This document shows positions 1 to 11,144 of a stretch of DNA of 64,000 bases, in pieces. The DNA is from Sarcomyxa edulis. Taxonomy: Eukaryota; Basidiomycota; Agaricomycetes; Agaricales; Mycenaceae. The translations under genes and the position numbers were made by a program. Every line of letters begins with the position of its first letter. Positions within the stretch are counted from its first letter, which is position 1. Under the pieces are notes generated by a model. It had not been told where the DNA came from, made no database searches, and saw nothing but the letters and a program-made list of their open reading frames with translations. Where the stretch lies: the NCBI GenBank assembly GCA_009761415.1, contig QUOL01000004.1, forward strand, positions 2,294,001 through 2,358,000. The letters run 5' to 3'.

Positions 1-38
1 TTATATTGATGACCGTCTCAATTTCTGTCACTTTCCAG

Positions 39-1342
39 CCCACTATTCTCTATTGAGAAAGAAGGGCATCCTTCATCGCGACATCAGTCTTGGGAACCTT
101 GTTCGTGGCGGACGCTACACTTCTCTAAACGGTATCCTCATCGATTTGGATATGGCCGTGAACATGAAGACACTTCTAGGCGACAAACAACATACGTTGG
201 GCGATTTTAGAACGGTGAGTTGCTCGTCATTCTTTTCTCGTCATCTACTTATTCTCGGCGTAAATTGGTAGGGGACTCGTGCATTTCAATCAATCAAGGT
301 TCTCTATGGTATGCTGTGGCATCACGACCATCTCGACGATTTGGAATCTATTTTCTATGTCTTGTGCTGGATATGCTATGGGACCGATCAGCCAGGGAGT
401 GAACTCAAGAAGGCGGTACCCGAGTTCCTCGCTGACTGGGATAACATCGAGAAGCCTCACAATTGCGCCCGACTCAAACATAGTTTCATATCGACCGACT
501 TGCCAATTCTTTCGCTACGCTGGGAGGCCACTGGCATATACTCTTTACTCGAAAATATGCGCGAGTTCTTTTCCCCGAGGGTGAAACTTGTGCACCAGGT
601 TGTGCGTACACTCAAGCCTGACGATATGGCTCCTATTCCGGATCTCACTCACGTCCGTCCATACACTGACGAAGGAGCAGACGAAGATTACAACAAATTT
701 TTGGCAATCATCGATGAATGGAGAGAAACCCATCCACGTCCACTTACTCCAGAATCACCACAACATGATCCTTTCCCTGCCAAAGACAAAGAGGTTCTTC
801 AAGGTCCCAAGCCCCGACGTTCTTCACGACTCAGCTCTCGAGGACAACATGAGTACATGACTCCGGAAAATACCCCGCCTTTATCACCCCGACAGTCATC
901 TCCCCGGACTCCCAAACGCAAGGCAGATGCCGACGAAAGGGAGTTCGAAAAACCTTCGACGCCTACCAAGAAATTGAAGACTTATTCCTCGAAGCCCAGT
1001 CGACGGCTCTCTGAACAACACAAGTTCTCGACTCCCGAGAAAACTTTGCCTCTATCCCCCCGACGATCGTCTCCTCGAACCCCGAAACGAAAAGTGGATG
1101 ACTGTGATCTCGAAGAACCTTTGACGCCCACCAAGAAACCGAAAACTTGTTCCTCGAAATCGACTCGAATACCCTCCAGACAACAAAATCTTCTGACTCC
1201 TGAGAACACTCCGCCTTTATCCCCTCAGCCACCGTCTCCGCGTACTCCAAAGCGAAAGGCGGATACCGATGAAAGTAATCTCGGGGACCCCTTGACGCCT
1301 ACCAAGAAAAGGAAAACACGTTCCTCGAAACCGACTCGATGA
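39..1342 (+). CDS. FunK1-type fungal protein kinase, C-terminal part (5' end outside window)
   Basis: Member of the fungal FunK1 kinase family (Pkinase_fungal), a group expanded in mushrooms with mostly unknown targets. Bases 1-38 look like the end of an intron (acceptor tttccag); exons are 39-214 and 272-1342, with a 57-nt GT-AG intron. Visible motifs are the catalytic loop ILHRDISLGN, an LIDLDMA in place of DFG, and the family block HHDHLDDLESIFYVLCWICYG. The N-terminal lobe lies left of the window. The last ~160 residues are not kinase: three imperfect copies of a Ser/Pro-rich basic unit (see the repeat entry). Exon boundaries match the second FunK1 gene at 29-31 kb, supporting the model. 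Kinase identity is secure; substrate and function are unknown. Confidence 0.88.
860..1342 (+). repeat. Three in-frame tandem repeats in the FunK1 tail
   Basis: Units begin at about 860, 1031 and 1196 (periods 57 and 55 codons). Each contains TPE-xT-PPLSP, then SPRTPKRK, an acidic stretch, and TPTKK-KT-SSK. The units combine repeated S/T-P-x-K/R sites and basic clusters resembling nuclear localisation signals. They are diverged at both DNA and protein level, so the duplication is not very recent. Confidence 0.85.
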
Positions 1343-1594
1343 TGTAAATCATATGAGCATTTGGAACTTCTCGAATGGGTTTTGGACCTCTGTGTTGTAA
1401 TAGCTGTTGTATTTTAGAGATGTAGGACTTTGATACCATACACATATAGTAGTGTTTCCTGATCTATCATCGCAATCATTTGTCAGCACCTCATGTCTCA
1501 GTATATTTCATGAAGGTAAGCAACGCCTCTGATAAGAGTGGAGATAAGTAGTTCTACATAGAGAAGGAGTCTTAATCACACCAATGACTAGTGA

Positions 1595-2745
1595 CTATGC
1601 GTCGATACAACGGCGATATTGAACAAGAGCTTCTTCTGGCTGGTCCCAGAAAATGAAATGGTTTCCTGTCGGTGAGTAAAGTATATCGACGTCTCTCGCC
1701 TGCTCCCCGTCGTATACCGTTGAATCCCTTAGAGCATTCTCCAACTGCCAGAGAGACCACACTAAAATCCCTGGCGTTTCCCCTCCATGAAAGTAGCGTA
1801 CACGCAAATCGGGAAGATTTGCTGCCAGTGACTTGTCGAAAAGTGCCCGTCGAATATTCTCCTTCGAGACCGCAAGATCAATGAAGAGGATGGCTGTATC
1901 TGATCCTCTATAAGCTTCGAATGAAGTGAGCTTGGCGAGCTCTCCGAAAGGGGTCGTTTGAAACGTGTGAGGACGGTCAGCGAAGTTGTTGAATTCGATC
2001 TGCTCGATATTCCGAGAGTCGATGTCTTGGTGGTCGAAATACGCGGTGACCCAGTCCTTGAATAATTCGAATCGTTTCCTAGCGTCTACTTCGGACCAAC
2101 GATCAAGGTTATTCTCGGAAGGGTTAACGAGGCCCATTCCCCCAGAGGTGGCATCTGCCATATACCAATAAGAAATCGGATCACTTCGAGTTATATCGAT
2201 GAACGTACCATGAATGATGACAGTATGCAGATATTTTTCCAGATGATCACGGCTCTGGGTCGACAGTGAGTCAAGATGAGATATCATGGCATGCACTATG
2301 ACGGAGCCTAAGGACCATCCCACGAGAACAACTCCTCCCACTCTACTTTGGGTGTCTGCAGGAGGGATATTGTTCTGATGGATAAACTCTTCAATGAACC
2401 TGGCGATCCCTACACCCTGTCCAAGGAGAAATTGGGATTGTCCTTCTGGGCCCTGAGTCAGAAGAGTCCTCTCGGACTCCTTCAATGGTGTCGTGGGAGG
2501 ATAATCGCGTCGATAAAGACTGACGATTCGGAAGTTGTGTTTCGAGGCTACGTCGAATAGCGGTTCAAAAGCACCTGCCACGAGTTTGATGTCAGAACTT
2601 TGAGAGATATAATGTAGTCGTGCGGCGAACCTCCATTAAAGCCCATGCCATGGACGAAGATGAGTGTGGTGTATGTAGTGCCTAGGATTGCGCCACTATC
2701 TTCGTAGAAGAATTCAATCCCATCACCGAATTTCAATGATGGCAT
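1595..2745 (-). CDS. Alpha/beta hydrolase-fold protein
   Basis: Predicted 364-residue hydrolase. Exons are 2745-2631 and 2574-1595; the 56-nt intron (gttcgc...ggcag) has a weak donor but joins two halves of the fold in frame. The oxyanion-hole region is FVHGMGFNGG (about residue 33), the nucleophile elbow is VGWSLGS, and the catalytic His lies in GNHFIFWDQPEEAL near the C-terminus. No signal peptide is evident, so a cytosolic enzyme is likely. Substrate cannot be told from sequence; this architecture covers esterases, epoxide hydrolases and others. The neighbouring flavin monooxygenase on the same strand might work with it, but that is only proximity. Confidence 0.82.
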
Positions 2746-3046
2746 CCGAGAGCAACTCGAATATTACAGATTTTGAACAAGAGAGTCGGGGATGGATAGA
2801 TGGATAGGTCAACTAGAGTCAGAAGATGGGAGTATACCCTGGGTCAGATAAACTCGCAAGCATACTAAAGGAGAACGAGATGCCGGATGGGCGGTTATTG
2901 AGGGGTCACTCGATCAGTAGCATTCGGCAGTCTGCTAGCCTCGATTAATGTTTATGCTGGCCTATATTGCAGTAAATACCCTCTTGAATTACTCGTCGAA
3001 GTAAAGCCAACATGCCAGGAAGGAAAACTCCGAATACTTGTCAAGT

Positions 3047-4553
3047 TCATTCTTCAGGGCTAGACGCCATAGCCATAAAATCCATGAACTGCTTGAGAGC
3101 GTCCTGCGAGAAAATCATATCCAGATTACGTGCAGATCCAACGCCTTTCTCTTCTGCCCTCTTCAACATACCCTCTTCGTATTTCCGGATGACATCCGTC
3201 ATATCGACCGTCGACGTCTTCAGCGCGCCAGTGATAGCTTCAGCGAGATCTGCAGCATCGATCATGGCAAGATTGACGCCTTCTCCGGCGAATGGGGAGA
3301 TAAGATGGGCAGCATCTCCGAGCAACGTGATACCTGGCTTGGTCGACCACACCCAAGATTGGAAAGGTATCGGCATTGAAAAGAACTTGCGCGGGGTGAT
3401 TTTGTCTGGATCGCTGGCACGGATGATGTCCGTGATGGAAGTGTCCCAGCCAGGGAACAGGGCGAGGATGGCGTCAATAGTGGCAGACGAGCCTTCGTAG
3501 AAGACAGGATTATTGTCAAAATAGTGCTCATCGGCGGGAACAGAGGCGTAGGTGCGCATGGTTCCGTTTCCGTTGCGTTGCGAGAGGAGGGCGCGCCCGT
3601 CGGAGAGGATGAACGCAGTACCTTGTCCAATAAGGGAGCCGATCTTTGGGAAACGTGTGTCCACATCTGTGATTGTCAGATCAAGATACTATCATGCGGC
3701 ATCATGGTTAGCTCCTCGCGGCTATCATCTGAAAAGAGAGCACGTACGGATATGCCTGTGTACACGGGCTTCGCAGGAGTGAGAAGGGTCCTGACTCTGG
3801 ACCAAGCACCATCTGCACCGACAATCAGATCCGCGGTCTCCTTACGTCCGTTCTTGAACACGAGCTGGTGGCCGCTGCCAGCAGGGTCCGGAACTACACC
3901 CTCAAGATTGCAGCCCCATTCGATAGTATCCTTCTCGAGGGAGTTGAGAATGAGGTCGCGAAGAACAGGACTGGAGAGAGATATCGCATAAGTTTGTGGA
4001 GCAAAACATGGCAGTTGATGGCCTAAGGACTTATCGGAAATACGTACCGGTCGATTTCAGGTCTGCCAGTATAGTTTGGATCATCAGTCAGGGGACCCTT
4101 GTCGTCGTTTTCATCGAGATAGAGCTTGCCGTGTTTATCAAAAACGCGGGTTTGCTCGCACGACGGTCGTACCAACTTCTTGAAGTCTTCGAATAGCCCA
4201 GCAGCACGTAGGGCAGAGAGACCGCTTTCCCCATGCAAATCCAGGCTACCACCTTGAACTCGCGGGTTTTCCAAGGACTCTCGTTCGTATATCTTCGCTC
4301 GGACACCGTTGCGTTGCAGAATACGAGCAAGTGTCAGGCCTCCGGGACCCCCACCGATGATCGCGATGCGTGGTTCAGTGGAGCTGTGAGTAGAGTAGTA
4401 GTAGATGAGTTTTACATGCGAAAGAGGCCTATGAGGTAGTCGTGCTCACTGGGATGAACTTGAAGAGTATCGGACGCGACCTAGAGATAAATATACTCCT
4501 GGGAGATCTTAAGCGCCTTTCAGTATTCAGATCACTGCTTCGACGTACCGCAT
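3047..4553 (-). CDS. TetX-like FAD-dependent monooxygenase
   Basis: Class A flavoprotein hydroxylase of about 401 residues, expected to insert oxygen into an aromatic or polyketide-like substrate using FAD and NAD(P)H. Exons: 4553-4549, 4383-4048, 3970-3748, 3688-3047. The FAD/dinucleotide fingerprint IAIIGGGPGGLTLAR is at the N-terminus, GGSLDLHGESGLSALRAAG and RPEIDR follow, the DG motif is GADGAWSRVR, and the second FAD motif is GDAAHLISPFAGEGVN. These blocks resemble the TetX branch more than salicylate hydroxylases. The first exon is inferred: ATG-CG joined over a 165-nt intron gives a short N-terminus, and the true start could differ. No membrane segment is seen. Substrate unknown. Confidence 0.85.
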
Positions 4554-5154
4554 CGTGCTTTGGGATAAGCCTGCTTCGAGGCAACGCTAAGAAGTGATTG
4601 AAAACGCGTCATTGGGCAGAGAAGAGTGGGTATGATTTGCGACTGCAATTTCCTCGGGCTTTTATAACGGTGGAACTCCTCGCTAAAGCATATCGATCGC
4701 AGACTTGCCGCGACACTACGTAGACGTAGACATAGGTCAGTCCAGTACAGTCTGTGCCGATACAATTCGGATGCACCTTCGACATTTGCAGGAGGACGTT
4801 GAGACGGGAGTTATTTATAGCGCAGCCGGAAAGACACGTCAATCCTTCTCAATTGACCTCTGTTGTACAAGACCTTTGAATTTCTGGGAGATCGAAAGAG
4901 AGCATGCAAACGTTTTGGCATCCCCATAGAAGTGCAGAATCTGGGATAGATAGATAGGCAATCAAATTCAGGTCAAAAGGAGTCGCGACGAATCTGCTAC
5001 AAATAATTGTTGGCTACAAGGTATAGAAGATAAAGGTAGGAACATTATATGATAGCGCTGGGTGGATAGAGTATGATAGATACAGCGTTATATGAAGAAC
5101 GGGACCGATATTGACAAACCATCATCGATTGGATTCGAATGATCATATGTCTGG
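4554..5154. other. Intergenic, no gene seen
   Basis: Holds the upstream region of the monooxygenase gene and the 3' flank of the next minus-strand gene. Only short unsupported reading frames are present. Confidence 0.6.
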
Positions 5155-6603
5155 TCACGACCCAATCCCAGCCAAGACTTTGAATACATCATCCTGTCGT
5201 TCCCTGAACGCCTTCAACTTCGTCATCCCCAAGCTGAGCGCATTGATCCGATTCGTAAAAGCCACAGCCCGCCCCTCTACACTCCGTCTCCCGCTATCTC
5301 CTTCCTCCCCATCACGGACAGTCATACATCCAACTCCATCCTCCAACATCCTCATCACACGATCCATCCTCGAGGGAGGAATCTCGCGTCCCTGCTGTGC
5401 GTATTTCATAGCTAGCTCGTTATCCTGCTCTTCCACCTCTTTAGCTTGTCTTCCGATTGCTGCCAACTCCATCATGAACGGACGGAGCTCGGGTGGGCAA
5501 TCTGCGAGGGTCAATGGTTGGCCTAGGACGCCTACGACGGCGCCTTCCGGGGTGATGGAAGTAGTGGCGACGTCGAGGATGGCGAATGCTACGGAGGCAA
5601 AGTAGGCGCGTGGGGGATCGCGTTTGAGGAGTCGGCGGAGAGATGGTTGACGGTCGAGGGCGTCGGCTACAGATGCGTAAAGTGTTTCACGGATGAATTC
5701 TATAGCGGGAGAGTTCGGTGATAGGATTGTCGGTGAAGGACTACGCGGAGGGAATCCGGAAGGGGATGAGGAGGAGGAAGAAGATGGGCCGTATGGAGAG
5801 AGGTGGGACGGCGATTGTGGGGGATGAGGATAATTCGCGTACTGTGCTGGTGCGTGTTGATCTGGAAGATCATTTGCTACGAACTCTGGAGATGACTTTA
5901 CCGAGGCTATAGGTGAAGCGTCATCGTAGGATGGTGGTGGTACGAAGGATGCCCTGACTTTCAATCCAGGACTACTGGGACCATTTCCGGAATCTATCGC
6001 AGCTTGTAGATCGGACGCGTATCTGTTCTGAAATGATCGACGCTGACTGATCTCGATGGCTACTGCACGAAGGTCAGCAGAAATTCCATTGAGAGAGGGC
6101 TGGGGAGGTTGGGAGATGGGTTCGAGGTTGCAGATGATCCGTGCTAGGTCATGTTCTACAAATGGAGTTAGTGATGTGCAAATGATTCAATATAACGATG
6201 CGTACGATGTTCTGGTGCAAGACTTTGTATTGATGGAACGGTATTCGACCATACTCGTAGGAAAGAAACGAAGGCCGGAGGACAATTCGTTGGCGAAAGT
6301 TCCATCGGTTCTGACTGTTTAGTGTGTCGTGGTAATGGAACGGACGGTGGGTTTGTCGTACAACGCAGTGCTGCAAAGTATAGACATAATGCAGGTCCTA
6401 GAATGACAGTCAGAGACTCGTAGGAAAAGTATAGCAAGTGACATACCTGTAATCATAAGATCACCCTCTGCGCTGCTCAAAAGCTCTTCATCCAAAAGTC
6501 GTTCCGCCTTTGCTTGGGTCAAAGATGACTTGAGATAGCTGTGGAAACTATCTTGGATATACTCTTCAGAGAGTTGGTCGTTTTGGGTATGAGATGTGGA
6601 CAT
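5155..6603 (-). CDS. Conserved-looking fungal protein of unknown function
   Basis: I do not recognise a named family. Exons 6603-6447, 6370-6206 and 6155-5155 give 440 residues. The 165-nt middle exon is inferred because both flanking introns are canonical, the second is 50 nt with a good cactaac branch site, and the frame stays open. The N-terminal part is polar; residues ~180-250 are Ser/Pro-rich with a serine run; the C-terminal ~190 residues look like a compact helical domain (IEFIRETLYASVADALDRQP, then LKRDPPRAYFASVAFAILDV). No signal peptide or membrane segment. A start 12 codons upstream (6639) is less likely. The helical part could bind a protein partner, but nothing in the sequence shows this. 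Confidence 0.75.
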
Positions 6604-7519
6604 GGTGTTCGAGTTTGTCGAAACGAAAGAAAGGCACACCCTTTTTGAGTCCTGAGGTCATCACACTGCCACAAAACCGGAGCCGGTCTGGAGACTGGCG
6701 CGGACCTTTTATCCCATTTCTTGAATATTTTCTCCGTCGATGTCTATAATCAGGATGTTCCGACGAGGAGCTTGCAGCTGTGCAGTGCGGTCAGCGTTGT
6801 GTGCAAGCCGCGTCGAAGCTTGAAGCAGTGTCGAGCTGTGCTCTACTTTTCCTCGGAGGTCGGACTCAAGCCGCAGCAGAAACACCTCATTCGCGTCGTA
6901 GGATACAATTTTCTGGTATGAGATCCAATTCTTGAACAGAAAGCAAGTCATTTGGCTACAGAGCTGTTGATGTGTCTTTTTCGCAGAATATTGCAACGAG
7001 GCCATCTGCGTCACTTTGACTCTCAATATGTGCCACCGTCCATTCAGTGACTCCTCCAGTCATTGGGAGCGATTATCTAGACTGTAGTGTGTTTCATTCG
7101 TTTTGCTTCGATGCTTATCAATCGCGTATCTGCCAGTTCAAGGACTAGTCTTGGTGTTGCGTCAAAGTCTCATCGAAAAATCGCCGGAATAACAAACAGA
7201 ATGGCATGACCCTCGACTTCTAAGGCTAAATCTCAAGCTTTGCCTTCGATTACAAGCTTAGCTTGATGTTCCCAGGCCAGTGTACTGTCGTGGGTCACTC
7301 GACAGCTATGGGTGGCTAAAGTCATGACCCTTTCAGGCATGGTTCATTCTATGTATATCCGTTAAATCTCATGGGACCAAGATACAGTACAGTTTCGGCA
7401 GACTTACAGAAAATGCTAGAACTTCGTCCCGATACGCATAAAAAGGCCTCTATGGATCCCAGGTCCTTTGAACTCTCTCACTTGACCCCCACATCCCTAC
7501 CACATACATTGAGTCTACG
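6604..7519. promoter_or_regulatory. Divergent promoter region with TATA-like element for the first GST gene
   Basis: Lies between two divergent genes. A TATA-like cataaaaagg at about 7437 is roughly 80 bases before the GST start; the second GST gene has TATAAAA at a similar distance. Otherwise no gene is seen; a ~100-codon minus-strand frame near 6709-7026 lacks any recognisable feature. Confidence 0.5.
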
Positions 7520-8414
7520 ATGGTCCTCAAGCTCTACGGTAGCCCTGTTTCGACATGCACTCGTCGTGTAGCCGTTACTCTCAAAGAGAAGAACGTTCCT
7601 TTCGAGCTTATCACCGTCGATATAAGCAAAGGTGAACACAAATCACCAGAGTTTCTCTTGAAACAACCTTTTGGACAGGTTCCTTACCTTGTGAGTACAT
7701 GCATCACTATCGATCCACGTTGATCCGACTTAGTGAGCTGGGACGATCTAGGACGACGATGGTTTCATTATTTACGAGAGTCGTGCCATCGCGCGATACA
7801 TCGCCACCAAATATGCTGACCAGGGAACTCCTCTTATTCCTGCGCCTACTGATGCCAAAGGCATCGGACGATTTGAACAAGCTGCGTCTATCGAATACAG
7901 CAACTTTGATCCCCCTGCCTCCACTGCAGTCTGGGAAAAGCTTTTCAAGACGTATGTAATCGACACTATGAATAGCTTCGCTCGAGTCTCTCACCTGCTT
8001 TCTATCTCAGGTTCTCTGGATTAAAAACAGACGAGGCGAGACTCGCTGAGCTCTTGAAAACCCTTGACGAGAAGCTCGACGTTTATAACGTGATCTTGGG
8101 CAAACAGAAATACGTCACTGGAGATGTGAGTCTACCACCTTTTTATTTTTTATTCCGACGGATAGAATGACCGACGCTTTTTACAGGAAATTTCTCTCAT
8201 TGACCTTTTCCACCTCCCATACGGAATGATGATTGCCGTGTGTGATCCTGACATTATGACCAGGAAGCCAAATGTCGCGAGGTACATTGATGTCCCATTC
8301 ACTACCGTATGCTCATTGCTGACACCGTGCATTTCCAGATGGTGGAACGATATATCTTCGAGACCATCTTGGCAAGCAGTCAAGGATGGAATCGCACCTG
8401 GTCTCAATGCTTGA
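7520..8414 (+). CDS. Glutathione S-transferase, phi-like
   Basis: Cytosolic GST of 218 residues, conjugating glutathione to electrophiles or acting as a carrier. Exons: 7520-7690, 7752-7951, 8011-8125, 8187-8281, 8339-8414. The N-terminal thioredoxin-fold domain starts MVLKLYGSPVSTCTRRV, with the cis-Pro region QPFGQVPYL and the glutathione-binding YESRAIARYIA. The all-helical C-terminal domain contains EISLIDLFHLPYGM and ends NVARWWNDISSRPSW. The STCTRR motif and this C-terminus fit phi-like GSTs. The second GST at 36.6 kb has the same five-exon structure, so they are paralogues. Intron 4 (57 nt) is a multiple of three with no stop, so its retention would add 19 residues in frame. Confidence 0.93.
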
Positions 8415-8790
8415 AGTTTGGATTCCATGAATACGCGCCTATAAATAAAATTGTATGTATTATAGTGAAGAGTTATGCTCATCGGACCATTCGATATCTC
8501 CAAACTCTCACTGATATGGAGAAAACTCTGAGCTGTAACTCCAGGAAGAGCATGAAATAGGCCGATCTTTATCCGGAACACGACGAAACCGTTCGTCTAG
8601 TTCTTCGTTAATCAAGCCGTCAAAGATGTTTATATTATTCGGGTATACTGGCTAGTCAGGTATATCTTCTTAGTACAGACACTCAAGAAAAGTTTGACCT
8701 GCCGTGCACCACAACAAGTCAGTAAAGCGTACGAGGGTAAGGGCTGACATACCTCCCAGTCGCGGTCACGAGCAACCACGCCGATTTGGA
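8415..8790. other. Convergent 3' flanks, no gene seen
   Basis: Sits between the 3' ends of the plus-strand GST and the minus-strand DUF7918 gene. No motif is recognised. Confidence 0.6.
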
Positions 8791-10129
8791 TCAAGTCAAA
8801 TCGATTACGTCGTTGTAAGAAGAAAGAAGAGCCGTTTTGGTCCTCTTCGTGCGGTGCGCGCCAACAGTAGAGGTAGTGTTCTCGGTTTTCACCTCCCGAG
8901 TCAAAGACTCGCTAGCGGTTTCCTTCTTGACATTGACCATGGTGCGTTCCATAGATGACACGGTACCATTGGTTTTGGATGAGGACGAAGAGGTTGCGTC
9001 GTGTGCCGCCTTCTTTTTAGTCGAAGGTGAGACGACCTTATTCTGATTTTGGACGGTCAAGGTCGACCGAGCTTTGGCGTTCATACTGACCTGCGGATGA
9101 AAATGTCTGCGTCGCAACCTAGGCGATACATAAGAACATATGTGCTTACTTCCACTATTTCTATATCCGAATCAGCGTCCTCTTTTTTTATTGCGGGTAA
9201 AGGAGAGATGGATCGACGTTTCATCCCTCTGGCACCCCTCGGACTTGCAGGTCCTGTTGGAATGACGCCCGTGGCCTTTAGAATTGCTACGAGTAAGTAA
9301 GGTTCATGAGCATCAACTGCAATTTGATTGAGAGAATTTCGGACCTTCCGGTCTATATCTGAAAACGAAAGTGAGAAGAGGAGCACCATGGAGCTTCACA
9401 AAATTGAGTGTCTCGAAAGCGGAGCCTGTTGTCCGTGTCTCCTCGCCGAATCTGGAGTAGTCCGGTATTGAGACAGATCCACTTTCATAAAGACTACCAC
9501 GCGATACTCACTTAACGCAATGCGTGTTGTTGGTGTCTGTCTTGATTCTCTCATGTATCTTTTGATTATCAGAGACGTCTACTGTTGGGATTCGCTCCAA
9601 TGGCTCTAGCACGGTAATCGCCCAAATGGAAATTACGACTTGGCCGTGGCTACCGTGAAGTCCTTTATATGCATCGTCATCTGCAAAGGCATCAAAGACA
9701 AGATTATAAGCCCAATCTTAGTTGATTTACAGCGAACCTTACCAGTGACTTCGATTTTCGAAAATGTGAACGGTTTTATCATATCTTTGTTCGTAGGAAC
9801 ACCGTCCGATATGGCATCGTCCCTCTCACCGGAGATACCACAGTCGATGATGGGCCTGTCCGCAAGATGACCATCGACGTATAGATAACCTATTGTGGCC
9901 ACGGTCCGAACCATTTTCAGGTCGACCCATTTCACGACAAATCTCTGAATGATGTTGATTCAAGAGGGACATAGACTCTGGTTGAGTAGTACACACGTAC
10001 CTTGCCCTCCTCTGAAGGGACCCAACAAGTGACGGTATTACCATCTTCTGACGTGGCGACTTGGTATTCGGGTAGACTAGCATTGTCGACAGTGATGAGG
10101 GCTTCGAACCCAGCCTGAATGTGGAACAT
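8791..10129 (-). CDS. DUF7918-domain protein
   Basis: Member of a fungal family of unknown function (DUF7918) abundant in mushrooms. Exons 10129-10001, 9944-9743, 9680-9512, 9451-9345, 9286-9150, 9090-8791 give 347 residues. The domain shows EYQVATSEDGNTVTCWVPSE, then RFVVKWVD, a VDGHLADRPII strand, KPFTFSKIEVTDDDA, the GEETRTT turn and the closing FRYRPE-ILKATGVIP. The intron before ILKATG (9344-9287) has an unusual gtccga donor but is needed to close the domain. The tail is Ser/Thr- and Lys-rich with two acidic-hydrophobic patches, DSDIEIVEV and the C-terminal DVIDLT, which look like SUMO-interaction motifs. A nuclear role is plausible but inferred. Confidence 0.83.
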
Positions 10130-11144
10130 AGCCGTCCTTGACTATGTTTCTTTTTCTTTTCTGCTCTGTGTCGCAAACGGAGGTGTGTCTGCGACTCGGA
10201 GGAAAAGAAGAGGAATGATAATTACGTGCATGTCAGCCCAGGAGACGCGCAACGTACTTGTTACGAAACATAGCTAATTGCTTCATTTCGAGGTCCAAGG
10301 GGAGTTGGAGGGGAGTCTGGCCGGCCGACGGAGTGGGCGGTCCAGCATAGTCACGTGGGCGTAACGCGTATACGCGCACATCATCGCGTCGATGTCTTCC
10401 TGTCAGTCTCACGGCAAAAATCTGAAGGAAACATAGAAGGTACGAAGACTATTGAATGGACAAGTCGAAATACATAGTGTAGGCTGCAAAAACGATAAGT
10501 AGATCAGGCATGATTCTGTTGTGCTGTGTTCGTCGCATCATCTCCAATTGGTATCCAGGAATACTGTGGTCGTTGGATGTTTCCACTGTTGACGTTATTT
10601 GAGAACCAATGTCATGACTCGGATGTACTCGTATCATCTTGCTGTTGGCTACATCTGTTTGTCCTCCAAAGAACGGATAGATGCACTCACCGTCTCGATC
10701 AGTGACTCAGACCGCAAGTTTACTATCGTCATCCCATCCGCTTTGGTATACATGGCGTTGATTCTATCATCGTGGGCCAGTCAGGACGTTTTGAGGTCAC
10801 GGTGCCAACTTGAATATGAACCACATAGAGGATTTGGTGAAATGGATATTGGTAAAGTCAACAGGACCAAAAGTTCCAAAATTGTGAGGCCTTCATCCCG
10901 GTAGCTTCAGCTTTGGCTTGGCGGTTCAGGCCACCGAGTTTACGGGATGGCCATTGATGAGAACAAGGAGAAGAGGGTGACAAGAAGTGACAACAAGGTC
11001 ACGCTGATCGTGTGACATCCCCAAATACTTATTGAGTGGCATACCCCAACTTGAACTCGAAAAACCCCTTTTTTCCTCTCAACTTTCACCATCATCACCT
11101 TTATACCAAACACAGTGTAAATTCAAGATTCAGAATATATAACT
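10130..11144. other. Divergent intergenic region, no gene seen
   Basis: Contains the promoters of the DUF7918 gene (minus) and the coiled-coil gene (plus). A ~100-codon plus-strand frame near 10599-10904 has no recognisable domain, and I do not call it. Confidence 0.5.

Noticed and set aside
6709..7026. 105-codon minus-strand frame between two genes
   Set aside because: No domain, no splice partner, and it overlaps a divergent promoter region.
9633..9870. Plus-strand frame over the DUF7918 gene
   Set aside because: Antisense shadow of exons 2 and 3 of the minus-strand gene.
10599..10904. 101-codon plus-strand frame
   Set aside because: No recognisable family or splice context.
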